Of a stretch of DNA of 64,000 bases, positions 29,779 through 38,288 are shown piece by piece. Position numbers and translations under genes: made by a program. Location of the stretch: positions 4,774,001-4,838,000 of the forward strand of contig NC_013757.1 in assembly GCF_000025345.1 (NCBI RefSeq), read 5' to 3'. The DNA is from Geodermatophilus obscurus DSM 43160. Its GTDB lineage: Bacteria; Actinomycetota; Actinomycetes; Mycobacteriales; Geodermatophilaceae. A model generated the notes under the pieces. The model did no database searches. It saw only the letters and a list, made by a program, of their open reading frames with translations, and was not told the DNA's origin. How positions within the stretch are numbered: the stretch's first letter is position 1; each line of letters opens with the position of its first letter.

Positions 29779-31151
29779 GCCGGGCCCCCCGGCCGCAGCT
29801 CGTCGGGGTCGACGGCGACCGCCTCGGCCAGGTTGGTGCGCGCCGGGAGGACCTCCGCGTCGATGCCCAGGCCGAACAGTGCCCGCAGCGCGTCGGCGTA
29901 GTCGACACCGCCGGGAGCGCTGGCCAGCTCCTTGACCCGCACGGTCGGCTCGTGCAGCAGCTTGTCGACGACGCGGCGCACGGTCCGGGCCACCTCGGCG
30001 CGGGCCCGGGCGTCGAGGTCGGGCACCCGCGTGGACAGCCGCAGCAGCTCCGCGTCGACGACCTCGGCGGCCTGGCTGCGCAGCGCGGAGACCGTCGGCG
30101 CCACCGCGGCGGCCTGCCGCTCGGCACGCAGCAGCGCGGTCTCGGCCTCGATGAGGGCGTGCGCCGCGGCGACGTCGTCCGCCGCCACCGGGCTGGTGGA
30201 CGGGTGCCCGTCGGCACCCCGCTCGCCCTGCAGGAGGGCCAGGTCGACCACGTGCACGCCGGGCACCGCGGCCACGCCGGGGTCGACGTCCCGGGGCAGC
30301 GCCAGGTCGATGACGACCAGCGGCCGGTCCGGCCGGGCGGCCCCCATCCTGGCCCGCATCGCCCGGGCCACCACCTCGGTGCCGATGACGATGCCGCGCG
30401 CGCCGGTGCAGGTGACCAGCACGTCGGCGGCGGCGATCTCCGCGGGCAGGTCGGCGAGGTCGGCGACCCGGCCCTCGACGGACGTCGCCAGCCGCTGGGC
30501 GTGCGCGGGCGTGCGGCTGCTCACGGTCACGGCGGCGCCGCGGCGGGCCAGCGTGGTGGCGGCCAGCGCGCCCATAGAGCCGGCGCCGACGACGAGCACC
30601 GGACGCCCCTCCAGCGAGCCGATGCGCTCCTCGGCGCGGTCGAGCGAGACCGACACCAGCGAGGCTCCGGCCTTGTCGATCCCGGTCTCGGAGTGGACCC
30701 GCTTGCCGACCCGCAGCGCCCGCTGCGCGACCGGGTGCATGGCGCGGCCCACGGTGCCGTGCTCCCGGGCCAGCGCGTAGGCGTTGCGCAGCTGGCCGAG
30801 GACCTGGGTCTCGCCGACGACCATGGAGTCCAGGCCCGCGGCGACGGTGAACAGGTGCGCGACGGCCTGGTCCTCGTAGTGCACGGTGACGTACGGGGAG
30901 AGCTCCTCCACCGTGGCGCCCGCCTGACGGGCCAGCACCCGGCTGACGTCGGTGACACCGCCGTGGAACCGGTCCACCTCGGCGAAGACCTCGACCCGGT
31001 TGCAGGTCGCCAGCACGATCGCCTCGCTGACGTGGTCGCTGCCGACCAGCTCGTGCAGCGCCTTGACGGTGTCGTCGGCGCCCATCGCGAACTGCTCGAG
31101 CAGCGCCACGGGGGCCGTCTGGTGGCTGACACCCACGGCGAGCAGGCTCAC
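29775..31151 (-). CDS. hemA: Glutamyl-tRNA reductase
   Basis: 458-residue first enzyme of the C5 tetrapyrrole route. The catalytic cysteine is in [18 protein letters not shown] near residue 50. The NADPH domain follows ([20 protein letters not shown]), then the dimerisation helices. GTG start at 31149-31151, with the shared leader motif and its GAGGAG site 5 nt upstream. It follows rex by 73 bp on the same strand, the rex-hemACD order known from Streptomyces. Confidence 0.95.
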   Translation of the reverse strand: MSLLAVGVSHQTAPVALLEQFAMGADDTVKALHELVGSDHVSEAIVLATCNRVEVFAEVDRFHGGVTDVSRVLARQAGATVEELSPYVTVHYEDQAVAHLFTVAAGLDSMVVGETQVLGQLRNAYALAREHGTVGRAMHPVAQRALRVGKRVHSETGIDKAGASLVSVSLDRAEERIGSLEGRPVLVVGAGSMGALAATTLARRGAAVTVSSRTPAHAQRLATSVEGRVADLADLPAEIAAADVLVTCTGARGIVIGTEVVARAMRARMGAARPDRPLVVIDLALPRDVDPGVAAVPGVHVVDLALLQGERGADGHPSTSPVAADDVAAAHALIEAETALLRAERQAAAVAPTVSALRSQAAEVVDAELLRLSTRVPDLDARARAEVARTVRRVVDKLLHEPTVRVKELASAPGGVDYADALRALFGLGIDAEVLPARTNLAEAVAVDPDELRPGGPA

Positions 31152-31156
31152 GAGTC

Positions 31157-31176
31157 CTCCTCGCCGGCGCTCGTCG
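31157..31176 (-). promoter_or_regulatory. Shared 20-bp leader motif before hemA
   Basis: The coding strand reads CGACGAGCGCCGGCGAGGAG, 5 nt before the hemA GTG. It is one base different from the copy at menC and one from that at rex. Confidence 0.6.
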
Positions 31177-31208
31177 GACGCGTTCGCCGGGCTGCTGTGC
31201 CCCTGGGT

Positions 31209-31222
31209 GAGCTCGCGAGCTC
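31209..31222. repeat. 14-bp perfect palindrome between rex and hemA
   Basis: GAGCTCGCGAGCTC is its own reverse complement and sits 2 bp past the rex stop. It may be a weak attenuator or a remnant of the repeat family, whose apex has the same letters. Confidence 0.5.
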
Positions 31223-31224
31223 GC

Positions 31225-31890
31225 TCACGCAGTCACCTCCACCGTCGTCGCGGTCGCGCCGCGCTGCTGGCCGAGGAACGCGAGTACCTGCAGTTCGACG
31301 GAGAGGTCGACCTGGCGGACGTCGACCCCCGCGGGCGCGGTCAGCGCCACCGGCGCGAAGTTCAAGATGCTCCTCACCCCGGCCGCGGTCAGCCGGTCGC
31401 AGACCGACTGGGCGACGTCGGCCGGTGTCGCGATGACCCCGATCGTGGCCGCGGTGGCGGCCACCACCTCGTCGAGCTCGGCCACCGGCCGCACCGGCTG
31501 GCCACCGATCCGCCGGCCGACGCGCTCGGGGGCGGCGTCGAAGAGGCCGACGAACCGGAACCCGCGACTGCCGAAGCCGGCGTAGTCGGCCAGGGCCGTG
31601 CCCAGGTTGCCGATCCCGACCAGCACGCAGGGGCGGGACTGCTCGACACCGAGGACCCGGGCGATGCGGTCGCGCAGCGTGGCCACCTCGTAGCCCACCC
31701 CGCGGACCCCGCAGGGACCCAGGTGCGAGAGGTCCTTGCGCAGCCCGGCCGGGTTGACGCCCGCCGCTGAGGCGAGCTCACCCGAGGACACGTTGCGGCG
31801 CCCGCCGTCGGCCAGACCGGCCAGCACTCGCAGGTACACGGCCAGGCGGGCGACGGTGGCCTCCGGGATCCGGGGCCGGGGTGGGGGCAC
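31225..31890 (-). CDS. rex: Redox-sensing transcriptional repressor Rex
   Basis: 221-residue NADH-responsive repressor. The winged helix covers residues ~8-75 (IPEATVARLAVYLRVLAGLA, ASAAGVNPAGLRKDLSHLG, RGVGYEV) and the Rossmann domain follows (CVLVGIGNLGTALADYAGFG, ILNFAPVALTAPAGVDVRQV, DLSVELQVLAF). NADH binding releases the protein from DNA. The GTG at 31888-31890 was chosen because GAGGAG within the shared leader motif lies 6 nt upstream; an in-frame ATG at 31966-31968 with GGAG would add 26 low-complexity residues. Likely targets in the window are menJ-nuo and rex-hemA. Confidence 0.95.
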   Translation of the reverse strand: MPPPRPRIPEATVARLAVYLRVLAGLADGGRRNVSSGELASAAGVNPAGLRKDLSHLGPCGVRGVGYEVATLRDRIARVLGVEQSRPCVLVGIGNLGTALADYAGFGSRGFRFVGLFDAAPERVGRRIGGQPVRPVAELDEVVAATAATIGVIATPADVAQSVCDRLTAAGVRSILNFAPVALTAPAGVDVRQVDLSVELQVLAFLGQQRGATATTVEVTA

Positions 31891-31896
31891 GGGCCA

Positions 31897-31916
31897 CTCC
31901 TCGCTGGCGCTCGTCG
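31897..31916 (-). promoter_or_regulatory. Shared 20-bp leader motif before rex
   Basis: The coding strand reads CGACGAGCGCCAGCGAGGAG, 6 nt before the preferred rex GTG. It supports choosing that start. Confidence 0.6.
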
Positions 31917-32066
31917 ACCCCGTGCCCTGAGGAGCTGTGCCGTCGCACGACCTCGCAGGCTCGGTCATGTGGCACTCCACGGACGGTCGCGCTCGGAGGT
32001 CCGGCGGGTGCCGGAAGCGGTCGAACGACATCGGGGACCCGGGCGATCTGCCGCCCGGCGAACGCC

Positions 32067-32095
32067 ACGGTAACCGCTTGTGAACGCAGGAACAA
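32067..32095 (-). promoter_or_regulatory. Predicted rex promoter overlapped by an imperfect Rex operator
   Basis: The minus strand shows a -35-like TTGTTC (32095-32090), a 17-bp spacer and a -10-like TACCGT (32072-32067). The 18 bp at 32078-32095 match the Rex consensus in one perfect half (TTGTGAA on the plus strand) and in 4 of 7 bases of the other. The operator covers the -35 box, which fits weak autoregulation. The leader would be about 170 nt. Confidence 0.55.
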
Positions 32096-32367
32096 AGTCG
32101 CCGGGGGGGTACCAGGCCGCTCCCCAGCGCAGACGCGCACCGCTGTGGTGGAGACCATAGCAAGGACGCCCACGCCGCCCGCCACCCGCAGGCTCGCGGC
32201 GGGCCCCTGCACGGGGGCCGGTCGAGCGAGACCGATGCCGTCGTCGACCGACGCACTCCTGCGCCGTTGCACGCGCGTCCGCGCCGTTGCAGCAGCGCAG
32301 GCGCGCGGGGACAGCGCGGGAGCGCACGGGCCTGCCGCTGTCCGGGCGTCGGCCGCCGGCCCGCCTG
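32096..32367. other. Intergenic region with a partial palindromic repeat
   Basis: No gene is seen. Positions about 32178-32220 hold a partial copy of the repeat family (CCGCCCGCCACCCGCAGGCT, CGCGGCGGGCCCCTGCA). A short direct repeat of CGCGTCCGCGCCGTTGCA type follows near 32260-32295. Confidence 0.55.
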
Positions 32368-32616
32368 CTACAGGCCGAGGTCCCGCCGCAGCCGGGGCAC
32401 GTCGACGGTGAAGTAGGAGTGCTCCCGCCCGTCGAGCAGCACCACCGGCACGCGGTCGCCGTACTCGGCCTGCAGCTCCGGGTCGGCGTCCACGTCGACC
32501 GTGGTCACCGTCAGCCCGGCCTCCGCGGCGAGCCGGTCGACGGTCTCCGCGGCCACTGCGCACAGGTGGCAGTCGGCCCGGGTCAGCAGCTGCAGCCGAG
32601 GAGCGTCACCGGTCAC
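32368..32616 (-). CDS. Glutaredoxin-like protein (DUF836 type)
   Basis: 82-residue thioredoxin-fold protein with the redox motif TRADCHLCAVAAETVDRL (CxxC near residue 16) and the cis-proline segment RVPVVLLDGREH. It is shorter than classical glutaredoxins. By position it matches mycobacterial Rv0508, next to hemA. GTG start lies 11 bp inside the end of the ligase gene, so the two are coupled. Confidence 0.88.
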   Translation of the reverse strand: MTGDAPRLQLLTRADCHLCAVAAETVDRLAAEAGLTVTTVDVDADPELQAEYGDRVPVVLLDGREHSYFTVDVPRLRRDLGL

Positions 32617-34162
32617 CGTCGCCCCCGGCGGTCGGCTCCTCGTCGGCGCGGGCCAGACCCAGCTCGCGCAGCCGCGCCCGGCTGACCTTGCCGGTCAGCG
32701 AGTGCGGAAGCGCGGTCAGCACCTGCACCGACGTCGGCACCTTGTACCGGGCCAGGGACGCCGCCGCGTGCTCCCGCAGCTCCTCGAAGGCCAGCCGAGC
32801 CCCCGGGCGCAGCGCGACCACGGCGCGCACGGCGGCGCCGGTCCGCGGGTCGGGCACGCCGATGACCGCGCTCTCCGCGACCGCCGGGTGCGCGTCCAGC
32901 ACCCGCTCCACCTCGGCGGGGTAGACGTTGAAGCCGCTGACCAGGACCAGGTCGCTGCGCCGGTCCACCAGGTGCAGGTCGCCGTCCTCGTCGGCGTAGG
33001 CGAGGTCGCCGGTGGCCAGCCAACCCTCGGCGTCCGGCCCGTCAACGCCGTCGGGCCAGTACCCGGAGAAGAGGTTGGCCCCGCGGACCCAGATCTCGCC
33101 GGGGCCGTCCTCGGCGAGGTCGCCGGGCGCCGACACCCCGTCGTCCTCCAGCGGCTCGTGCAGCGCGGTGTCGCGCAGCTGCAGCTCCACCCCCGGGATC
33201 GGGCCGCCGATGCACGTCGGCTTGGCCCGCCCGGTCGCCAGCGTGCTGGCCACCACCGGGCAGGCCTCGGTGAGCCCGTAGCCTTCCCACACGGGAACCG
33301 CGGCCCGCCGGCGCATCGCCGTCCAGACGTCCTCGGGCAGCGGTGCGGCGCCGGAGGTGGCAATGCGGACGGCGGCGAAGGCGCGGCGCAGGCCGGCGTC
33401 GGACCCGGCGGCGTCGGCGACGGCCAGCCAGGCCTGGTAGACGGGCGGGGCGCCCGGGATCGCGGTGACCTCCTCGCGCGCCATCACCTCCAGCGAGGTG
33501 ACCGGGTCGAAGGACTCCACGAGCACCGCGCAGGCGCCGGTCGCCGCGACCAGGCCGAAGCCGGCGTTGAGGCCGTAGACGTGGAACAGCGGCAGCACCA
33601 GCAGCACGCGGTCGTCGGGCCGGACCGGCGAGGGGTCCAGCCGCAGGCACTGCTCCTGGTTGGCCCGCAGCGCGGCGGCCGACAGTATCGCGCCGCGCGG
33701 CCGGCCGGTGGTCCCGCTGGTGTAGGCGAGGAAGGCCAGGGAGTCGGGGGCCTCGGGCACCGCCGGTGGAGCGGCGTCGTCCGTCGGTGGCCCGGCGAGC
33801 ACGGGCACGCCGGCCACCTGCGGCCGCTGCCCGGCCGCGACGAGCAGCGCCGCCCCGGAGTCGGTGAGCACGTACTCCAGCTCCGGGTCGGTGTAGGCGG
33901 TGTTGACCGGGACGACGACCAGCCCCGCGCGCAGGGCGCCCAGCGTCGCCCGCAGCCAGTCCACGCCGTTGCGCAGCTGGACGGCCACCCGCTCGCCCGG
34001 TGTCAGACCGCGTGCGGCGTACCCGGCGGCCACACGGTCGACCAGGGCGTCCAGCTCCCCCCAGCTCAGCCGCTGCTCGCCGGCCACGACCGCCGGCGCG
34101 TCCGCGCGGTCCCGCGCCGCCGCGCGCACCAGCACGGACAGCGAGCTACCGACGTCGGTCAT
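32606..34162 (-). CDS. AMP-dependent acyl-CoA ligase
   Basis: 518-residue ANL-superfamily ligase, probably fatty-acid or other acyl-CoA synthetase. Motifs: FLAYTSGTTGRPRGAILSAA (AMP loop, residue ~160), WEGYGLTEACPVVAS, GWLATGDLAYADEDGDL, RRSDLVLVSGFNVYPAEVE, and the catalytic lysine near the C-terminus in HSLTGKVSRARL. The acyl substrate cannot be read from sequence. The ATG at 34160-34162 is preferred because GGAGGAG lies 6 nt upstream; an ATG two codons earlier is inside that spacer. Confidence 0.9.
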   Translation of the reverse strand: MTDVGSSLSVLVRAAARDRADAPAVVAGEQRLSWGELDALVDRVAAGYAARGLTPGERVAVQLRNGVDWLRATLGALRAGLVVVPVNTAYTDPELEYVLTDSGAALLVAAGQRPQVAGVPVLAGPPTDDAAPPAVPEAPDSLAFLAYTSGTTGRPRGAILSAAALRANQEQCLRLDPSPVRPDDRVLLVLPLFHVYGLNAGFGLVAATGACAVLVESFDPVTSLEVMAREEVTAIPGAPPVYQAWLAVADAAGSDAGLRRAFAAVRIATSGAAPLPEDVWTAMRRRAAVPVWEGYGLTEACPVVASTLATGRAKPTCIGGPIPGVELQLRDTALHEPLEDDGVSAPGDLAEDGPGEIWVRGANLFSGYWPDGVDGPDAEGWLATGDLAYADEDGDLHLVDRRSDLVLVSGFNVYPAEVERVLDAHPAVAESAVIGVPDPRTGAAVRAVVALRPGARLAFEELREHAAASLARYKVPTSVQVLTALPHSLTGKVSRARLRELGLARADEEPTAGGDGDR

Positions 34163-34358
34163 GCACATCTCCTCCGGTGGAGCGCTCACGTCCACCCGCG
34201 GGAGGCCCCTCGGTCCGGCCGGGAACGGGGTGGCGTGGACGCACTGCAGCGATGTTGTCACCAAGGGCACACATCCGCAGCGCCGCGACCCCCCGTACGA
34301 CGGGCGTTCCGGACCGGGTACGCGGGGCCCCCGGCGGGCGGACGAGGAGGACGGACGC

Positions 34359-34664
34359 ATGCGACGGTCGCGCCCGGTCGACGAGCGCGTGCCCGCAGCG
34401 GCGTCCGCCGGGCCGCGGCCGCGACCCACCCCGCGCCCCCGGCCCTACCCGCGGACCGCCGGGGACACACTGCCCGCTCCCGAGGCCCCGTCGCGGCCCA
34501 CCCCGGCGCACGCGGAGGACGTCGCCACCGAGCCGGAGGCCGCAGCGACGCGCTCGGGCCGGTCGCCGCTGCCCGTGCCGCCGCCGCTGCCGGCCCCCGC
34601 GGAGCTCGACGCGCCGCTGCTGGACACCCCGCTGCCCGTCTGCATCCGGCCGCTCGTCTGCTGA
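34359..34664 (+). CDS. Proline-rich hypothetical protein
   Basis: 101-residue open frame, about one quarter proline, with long stretches of PRPRPTPRPRPYPR type and an acidic/alanine middle. It has no membrane segment or known domain. It ends in PVCIRPLVC with two cysteines spaced by five residues. A GAGGAGG ribosome site lies about 8 nt before the ATG. It is divergent from the ligase gene; the 196 bp between them shows no clear promoter. Confidence 0.45.
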   Translation: MRRSRPVDERVPAAASAGPRPRPTPRPRPYPRTAGDTLPAPEAPSRPTPAHAEDVATEPEAAATRSGRSPLPVPPPLPAPAELDAPLLDTPLPVCIRPLVC

Positions 34665-34772
34665 GCTCGGGCGGGCAGCTGGGCCCGGGACCCCCGGCGG
34701 ACGTGGCCGCGGACGCCACTAGGGTTCCCCGGAGATCCACCAGCCGCCCGGAGGGGCGGTGGAGGAGCGACA

Positions 34773-35693
34773 GTGGAGGTCGTCGTGCCGGGACTGCCCT
34801 TCCGCGGCCGCCGCGCCCGCCGGGCGGACGTACCGGACGAGGAGACGCGGGCCCACGTCGCCGGCGCCGCCTCGGCCGCGGCCGCCGAGGTCGAGCCCGC
34901 GCCGGCCGCCGTCCCGGACCTGACCGCGGCGGCGTTCTTCGACGTCGACAACACGATGATGGTCGGCGCCTCGATCTTCTGGTTCGCCCGCGGCCTGGCC
35001 GCCCGCAAGTACCTCACCACCCGCGACATGTCGCGCTTCGTGTGGCAGCAGGCGAAGTTCCGCATCGCCGGCAACGAGAGCGCCGGCGACATGCACACCA
35101 TCCGGGAGAGCGCGCTGGCCTTCGTCGCCGGGCGCCCGGTCACCGAGATCGTCCAGGCCGGCGAGGAGATCTACGACGAGCTGATGGCCGACCGGATCTG
35201 GGCCGGCACCCGGGTGCTCGCCCAGCAGCACCTCGACGCGGGGCAGCGGGTCTGGCTGGTGACGGCGACGCCGGTGGAGCTGGCCGGCATCATCGCGCAC
35301 CGGCTGGGGCTGACCGGCGCGCTCGGCACCGTCTCCGAGGTCGTCGACGGGCACTACACCGGGCGGCTGGTCGGCGAGCTGATGCACGGCGAGGCCAAGG
35401 CCGAGGCGGTCCGGGCGCTGGCCGAGCGGGAGGGCCTGGACCTCTCGCGCTGCACCGCCTACAGCGACAGCTCCAACGACCTGCCGATGCTCACGCTCAC
35501 CGGCCGCGCGATCGCGGTGAACCCCGACACCGAGCTGCGTGCGGTGGCCCGGTCCCGCGGCTGGGAGATCAAGGACTTCCGCACCGGCCGCAAGGCCGCG
35601 AAGACCGTCGTGCCCACCGTGGCCGCCGCGGCGCTCTCCGGCGGTCTGGTCGGCGGCGCGCTCGCCCTGCGCCGCCGCAACAAGATCTCCTGA
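34773..35693 (+). CDS. HAD-IB family phosphatase, SerB-like
   Basis: 306-residue haloacid-dehalogenase hydrolase. Motif I is [20 protein letters not shown] (nucleophile Asp near residue 57), motif II is [10 protein letters not shown], and motif III/IV is [18 protein letters not shown]. The ~45-residue N-terminus is polar and alanine-rich; the C-terminus ends in a glycine/alanine helix that may touch the membrane. By position it corresponds to mycobacterial SerB1 (Rv0505c); the true substrate may be phosphoserine or a phosphatidyl-headgroup intermediate. GTG start with GGAGGAG 7 nt upstream. Confidence 0.88.
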   Translation: MEVVVPGLPFRGRRARRADVPDEETRAHVAGAASAAAAEVEPAPAAVPDLTAAAFFDVDNTMMVGASIFWFARGLAARKYLTTRDMSRFVWQQAKFRIAGNESAGDMHTIRESALAFVAGRPVTEIVQAGEEIYDELMADRIWAGTRVLAQQHLDAGQRVWLVTATPVELAGIIAHRLGLTGALGTVSEVVDGHYTGRLVGELMHGEAKAEAVRALAEREGLDLSRCTAYSDSSNDLPMLTLTGRAIAVNPDTELRAVARSRGWEIKDFRTGRKAAKTVVPTVAAAALSGGLVGGALALRRRNKIS

Positions 35694-35754
35694 ATGACGT
35701 GTCGGAGCGGCCCGGCTGCGGGCCCGGCCCTGGCGTGGTGAGGCGCTGGAACGG

Positions 35755-35813
35755 CCCCGTCCAGGGCACCGCCCCGAGCGTGCGAGGGGTGGGGAGGACG
35801 GGGTCCTCCCTCA
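35755..35813. repeat. Palindromic intergenic repeat
   Basis: Arms CCCCGTCC (35755-35762) and GGACGGGG (35796-35803) enclose CACCGCCCCGAG / GAGGGGTGG. It ends at the acyltransferase stop codon and lies downstream of the convergent HAD gene, so it probably stops transcription from both sides. Confidence 0.78.
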
Positions 35814-36719
35814 GCTGAAGACGGACCTGCGCTGCAGGAGCAGCTCGTAGAGCGACTGCTGGATCGTCTCGCGCACCTGGTCGGTGAGGTTGAAGACGAG
35901 CATCGGGTCCTCGGCGGCGGCCGGCCCGTAGGACGCCGTCTCGATCGGCTCCCCGAAGGCGATCAGCCACTTCGACGGCAGCGGCAACAGCCCCAGCGGG
36001 CCGAGCGCGGGGAACGTCGGCGTCACCGGGAAGTAGGGCAGACCGAGCAGCCGGGCGAGGGTCTTGACGTTGCCGATCATCGGGTAGGTCTCCTCGGCCC
36101 CGACGATGGCGCACGGGATGATCGGCGCACCGGTGCGCAGCGCGGCGGTGACGAAACCGCCCCGGCCGAACCGCTGCAGGGTGTACCGCTCGCGGAACGG
36201 CTTGCCGATCCCCTTGAAGCCCTCGGGGAACACCCCGACCAGCTCGCCGCCGGTGAGCAGCCGCTCGGCGTCCTCGTTGCAGGCCAGCGTGGAGCCGAGC
36301 TTGCGCGACAGCGAGCCGATGACCGGCAGGTCGAACACCAGGTCGGCACCGAGCAGCCGCAGCCGGCGCCGGGCCGGGTGGTCGTCGTGCAGCGCGACGG
36401 TCGCCATCATCGCGTCGAACGGCACCGTCCCCGAGTGGTTGGCGACGACCAGCCCGCCGCCGGTGTCGGGCACGTTCTCCACCCCGTGGGTCTCGACCCG
36501 GAACCAGCGCGAGAACAGCGGCCGCAGCAGGGGCAGGAGCACGTGGTCGGTGAGGTCGGCGTCGAACCCGAACTCGTCGGTGTCGTAGTCGCCGGTCAGC
36601 CGCCGCCGGAGGAACTCCAGGCCGCCGGCGACCTGCTCCTCCCACGAGGCGGACGACGACGGCGGGACCCGCGGCTCGTCGTCGTCCGGCCGCAGCTGGA
36701 TGACCCGTGCCTCAGGCAT
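35811..36719 (-). CDS. Lysophospholipid acyltransferase family protein
   Basis: 302-residue PlsC-like protein of the mycobacterial Rv0502 type. The catalytic histidine is in VANHSGTVPFDAMMATVALH near residue 94; the His-Asp spacing here is His-x6-Asp rather than His-x4-Asp of classical PlsC. A second block is VGVFPEGFKGIGKPFRERY. It should transfer an acyl chain to a lyso-lipid or related acceptor at the membrane, but the acceptor is unknown. The ATG lies 8 bp inside the end of the epimerase gene. Confidence 0.88.
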   Translation of the reverse strand: MPEARVIQLRPDDDEPRVPPSSSASWEEQVAGGLEFLRRRLTGDYDTDEFGFDADLTDHVLLPLLRPLFSRWFRVETHGVENVPDTGGGLVVANHSGTVPFDAMMATVALHDDHPARRRLRLLGADLVFDLPVIGSLSRKLGSTLACNEDAERLLTGGELVGVFPEGFKGIGKPFRERYTLQRFGRGGFVTAALRTGAPIIPCAIVGAEETYPMIGNVKTLARLLGLPYFPVTPTFPALGPLGLLPLPSKWLIAFGEPIETASYGPAAAEDPMLVFNLTDQVRETIQQSLYELLLQRRSVFS

Positions 36720-37818
36720 CGCGCACCGCCCGCAGGCCCGGGGTCGGCGGTGCCGGCCACAGCCGCTCCCCCACCGCACCCGCCGCCGAACCGACGCGGG
36801 CCACGAGGCCCTGCGCCCGCGTGGTCACCCCGGCGACCACCTCGGGCGGGATCACCGGCGTCAGGGTGCTCGCGTAGTCGGCCAGCGCCTGGTCGGTGGT
36901 GTACCGCGGGGTGTAGCCGAACTCCTCGCGCAGCACGGTGGTGTCGACGACCCGGCCGAAGTTCAGGAAGCGCATCTGCTCCGGGGAGTAGTCGACGTAG
37001 CCGAACCGGCGGGTGAACCGGCCCAGGGACCCCAGCGCCGGCGAGGGCAGCGGGACCTGCAGCCGGCCCAGCCGGCGGATGACCTGTGACAGCAGCAACG
37101 TGCCCTCTCCGCCGACGTTGACGGTGCCGGCGAAGTCGCCGGTGGTGGCCCGCGTCAGCACCGTCAGCGCGTCGTCCTCGTGCAGCAGCTGGACGCGGGC
37201 GTCGTACCCGAGCGCCGTCGGGACCAGCGGCATGCGCAGGAAGTTCGTGAGCACCGAGTCGATGCGCGGGCCGATGAAGTTGGTGAAGCGCAGCGCGGCC
37301 ACCCCGACGTCGGGACGACGGCGCGCGAAGGACCGGACGTAGCCCTCGATGTCGAGGCTGTCCCGGGCGAAGCCCCCCGAAGGGACCCGCCGGGCCTGCA
37401 TGGCCTCGGTGAAGACGGCCGGGTCGCGCGAGGAGGCGCCGTAGACGGCACTGCTCGACTTCAGCACGAACCGGCGGACCGACGACGCCCGCTGGCAGGC
37501 GGCCAGCAGCTGCATCGTCCCGATGACGTTGAGCTCCTTCATCGGCCCCCGCCCGCCGGAGCCGGCGGGCGTGGAGCTGATGTTCATGTGCACGACCGTG
37601 TCGACCGCCGCCGTCGCGATGACCTTGCCGATCAGCGGGTTGCGGATGTCGGCGCGCACGAACTCGGTGCGGCCCAGCCGGCGGACCACCTCCGGCGACG
37701 GGGGGACGGTGTCCACCCCGATGACCCGCTCGATGGTGCGGTCACGAGCGAGCTCGGCCGCCAGCGCACCACCGAGCCACCGGCTGACACCGGTGACCAG
37801 GACGACGGCAGGCGGCAC
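36712..37818 (-). CDS. NAD-dependent epimerase/dehydratase (extended SDR)
   Basis: 368-residue extended SDR. The nucleotide motif is VLVTGVSRWLGGALAAELAR at residue 6, where the usual TGxxGxxG reads TGVSRWLGG. The catalytic Tyr-x3-Lys was not found as a clean motif: the central block FVLKSSSAVYGASSRDP has the Tyr without Lys four residues on, so activity may be altered or the protein may have a binding role. It corresponds to Rv0501 (galE2). GTG start at 37816-37818. Confidence 0.88.
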   Translation of the reverse strand: MPPAVVLVTGVSRWLGGALAAELARDRTIERVIGVDTVPPSPEVVRRLGRTEFVRADIRNPLIGKVIATAAVDTVVHMNISSTPAGSGGRGPMKELNVIGTMQLLAACQRASSVRRFVLKSSSAVYGASSRDPAVFTEAMQARRVPSGGFARDSLDIEGYVRSFARRRPDVGVAALRFTNFIGPRIDSVLTNFLRMPLVPTALGYDARVQLLHEDDALTVLTRATTGDFAGTVNVGGEGTLLLSQVIRRLGRLQVPLPSPALGSLGRFTRRFGYVDYSPEQMRFLNFGRVVDTTVLREEFGYTPRYTTDQALADYASTLTPVIPPEVVAGVTTRAQGLVARVGSAAGAVGERLWPAPPTPGLRAVRDA

Positions 37819-37828
37819 GAGCGTCAGC

Positions 37829-37927
37829 TCACTTCTTGTTGCGGCGCTGGACGCGGGTCTTCTTCAGCAGCTTGCGGTGCTTCTTCTTCGCCATCCGCTT
37901 GCGGCGCTTCTTGATGACCGAACCCAT
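37829..37927 (-). CDS. Small ribosomal protein bS22 (AURKAIP1/COX24-like)
   Basis: 32-residue, extremely basic protein: [20 protein letters not shown] followed by [12 protein letters not shown]. It matches the actinobacterial bS22 micro-protein seen in mycobacterial ribosomes and lies in the conserved slot between the HTH gene and the epimerase (Rv0500B position). It is short enough to be missed by gene finders. ATG at 37925-37927. Confidence 0.92.
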   Translation of the reverse strand: MGSVIKKRRKRMAKKKHRKLLKKTRVQRRNKK

Positions 37928-38288
37928 GTGCGTGCTCCCGACGTCGTTGCGGCGCGGCGGCCACCGCCGACCGGGAGGTCGTACCGGGCACCGCGCGAGG
38001 TGATCAGCTCGTGTGCGACGACCCGGACCGGATCGGTCCCGGCGTCACTCGGCGCCCGAGCGTACCCGGCGGCCCCGCGGCGACGCTGCCGCGTGGGCCT
38101 ACCGGCGATCCGGACCCACCCACGAGGGGTGGGGTGGTGCAGCGGGCCTCCGCCTCCCGTCGCGAGGGGAGCGGCGGCCACGGCCCTCTTGCAGGCAGAA
38201 GGACCTCGCCCCTCTCAGCCCTCGCGAGCTCGGGCTGGGCCTCCGGGCGACGCCAGCCCGCCAGCGGTGGGGGCAGGAGGGTCCTCCC
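37928..38288. other. Intergenic region with composite palindromic repeat
   Basis: No gene is seen. The promoter of bS22 and the epimerase should lie here, but no convincing box was found. From about 38195 to 38288 there is a composite of the repeat family (CAGAAGGACCTCGCCCCTCT, CTCGCGAGCTCGGGCTGGG, GGTGGGGGCAGGAGGGTCC), ending against the stop codon of the HTH gene. Confidence 0.65.

Noticed and set aside
31891-31968. ATG at 31966-31968 as the rex start
   Set aside because: It has a GGAG site, but adds a low-complexity segment absent from known Rex proteins, and the shared leader motif fits the GTG at 31890 better. It remains possible.
32501-35818. A 1105-codon plus-strand frame through the ligase and HAD genes
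   Set aside because: No coherent domain; the real frames in this span have complete enzyme motifs.
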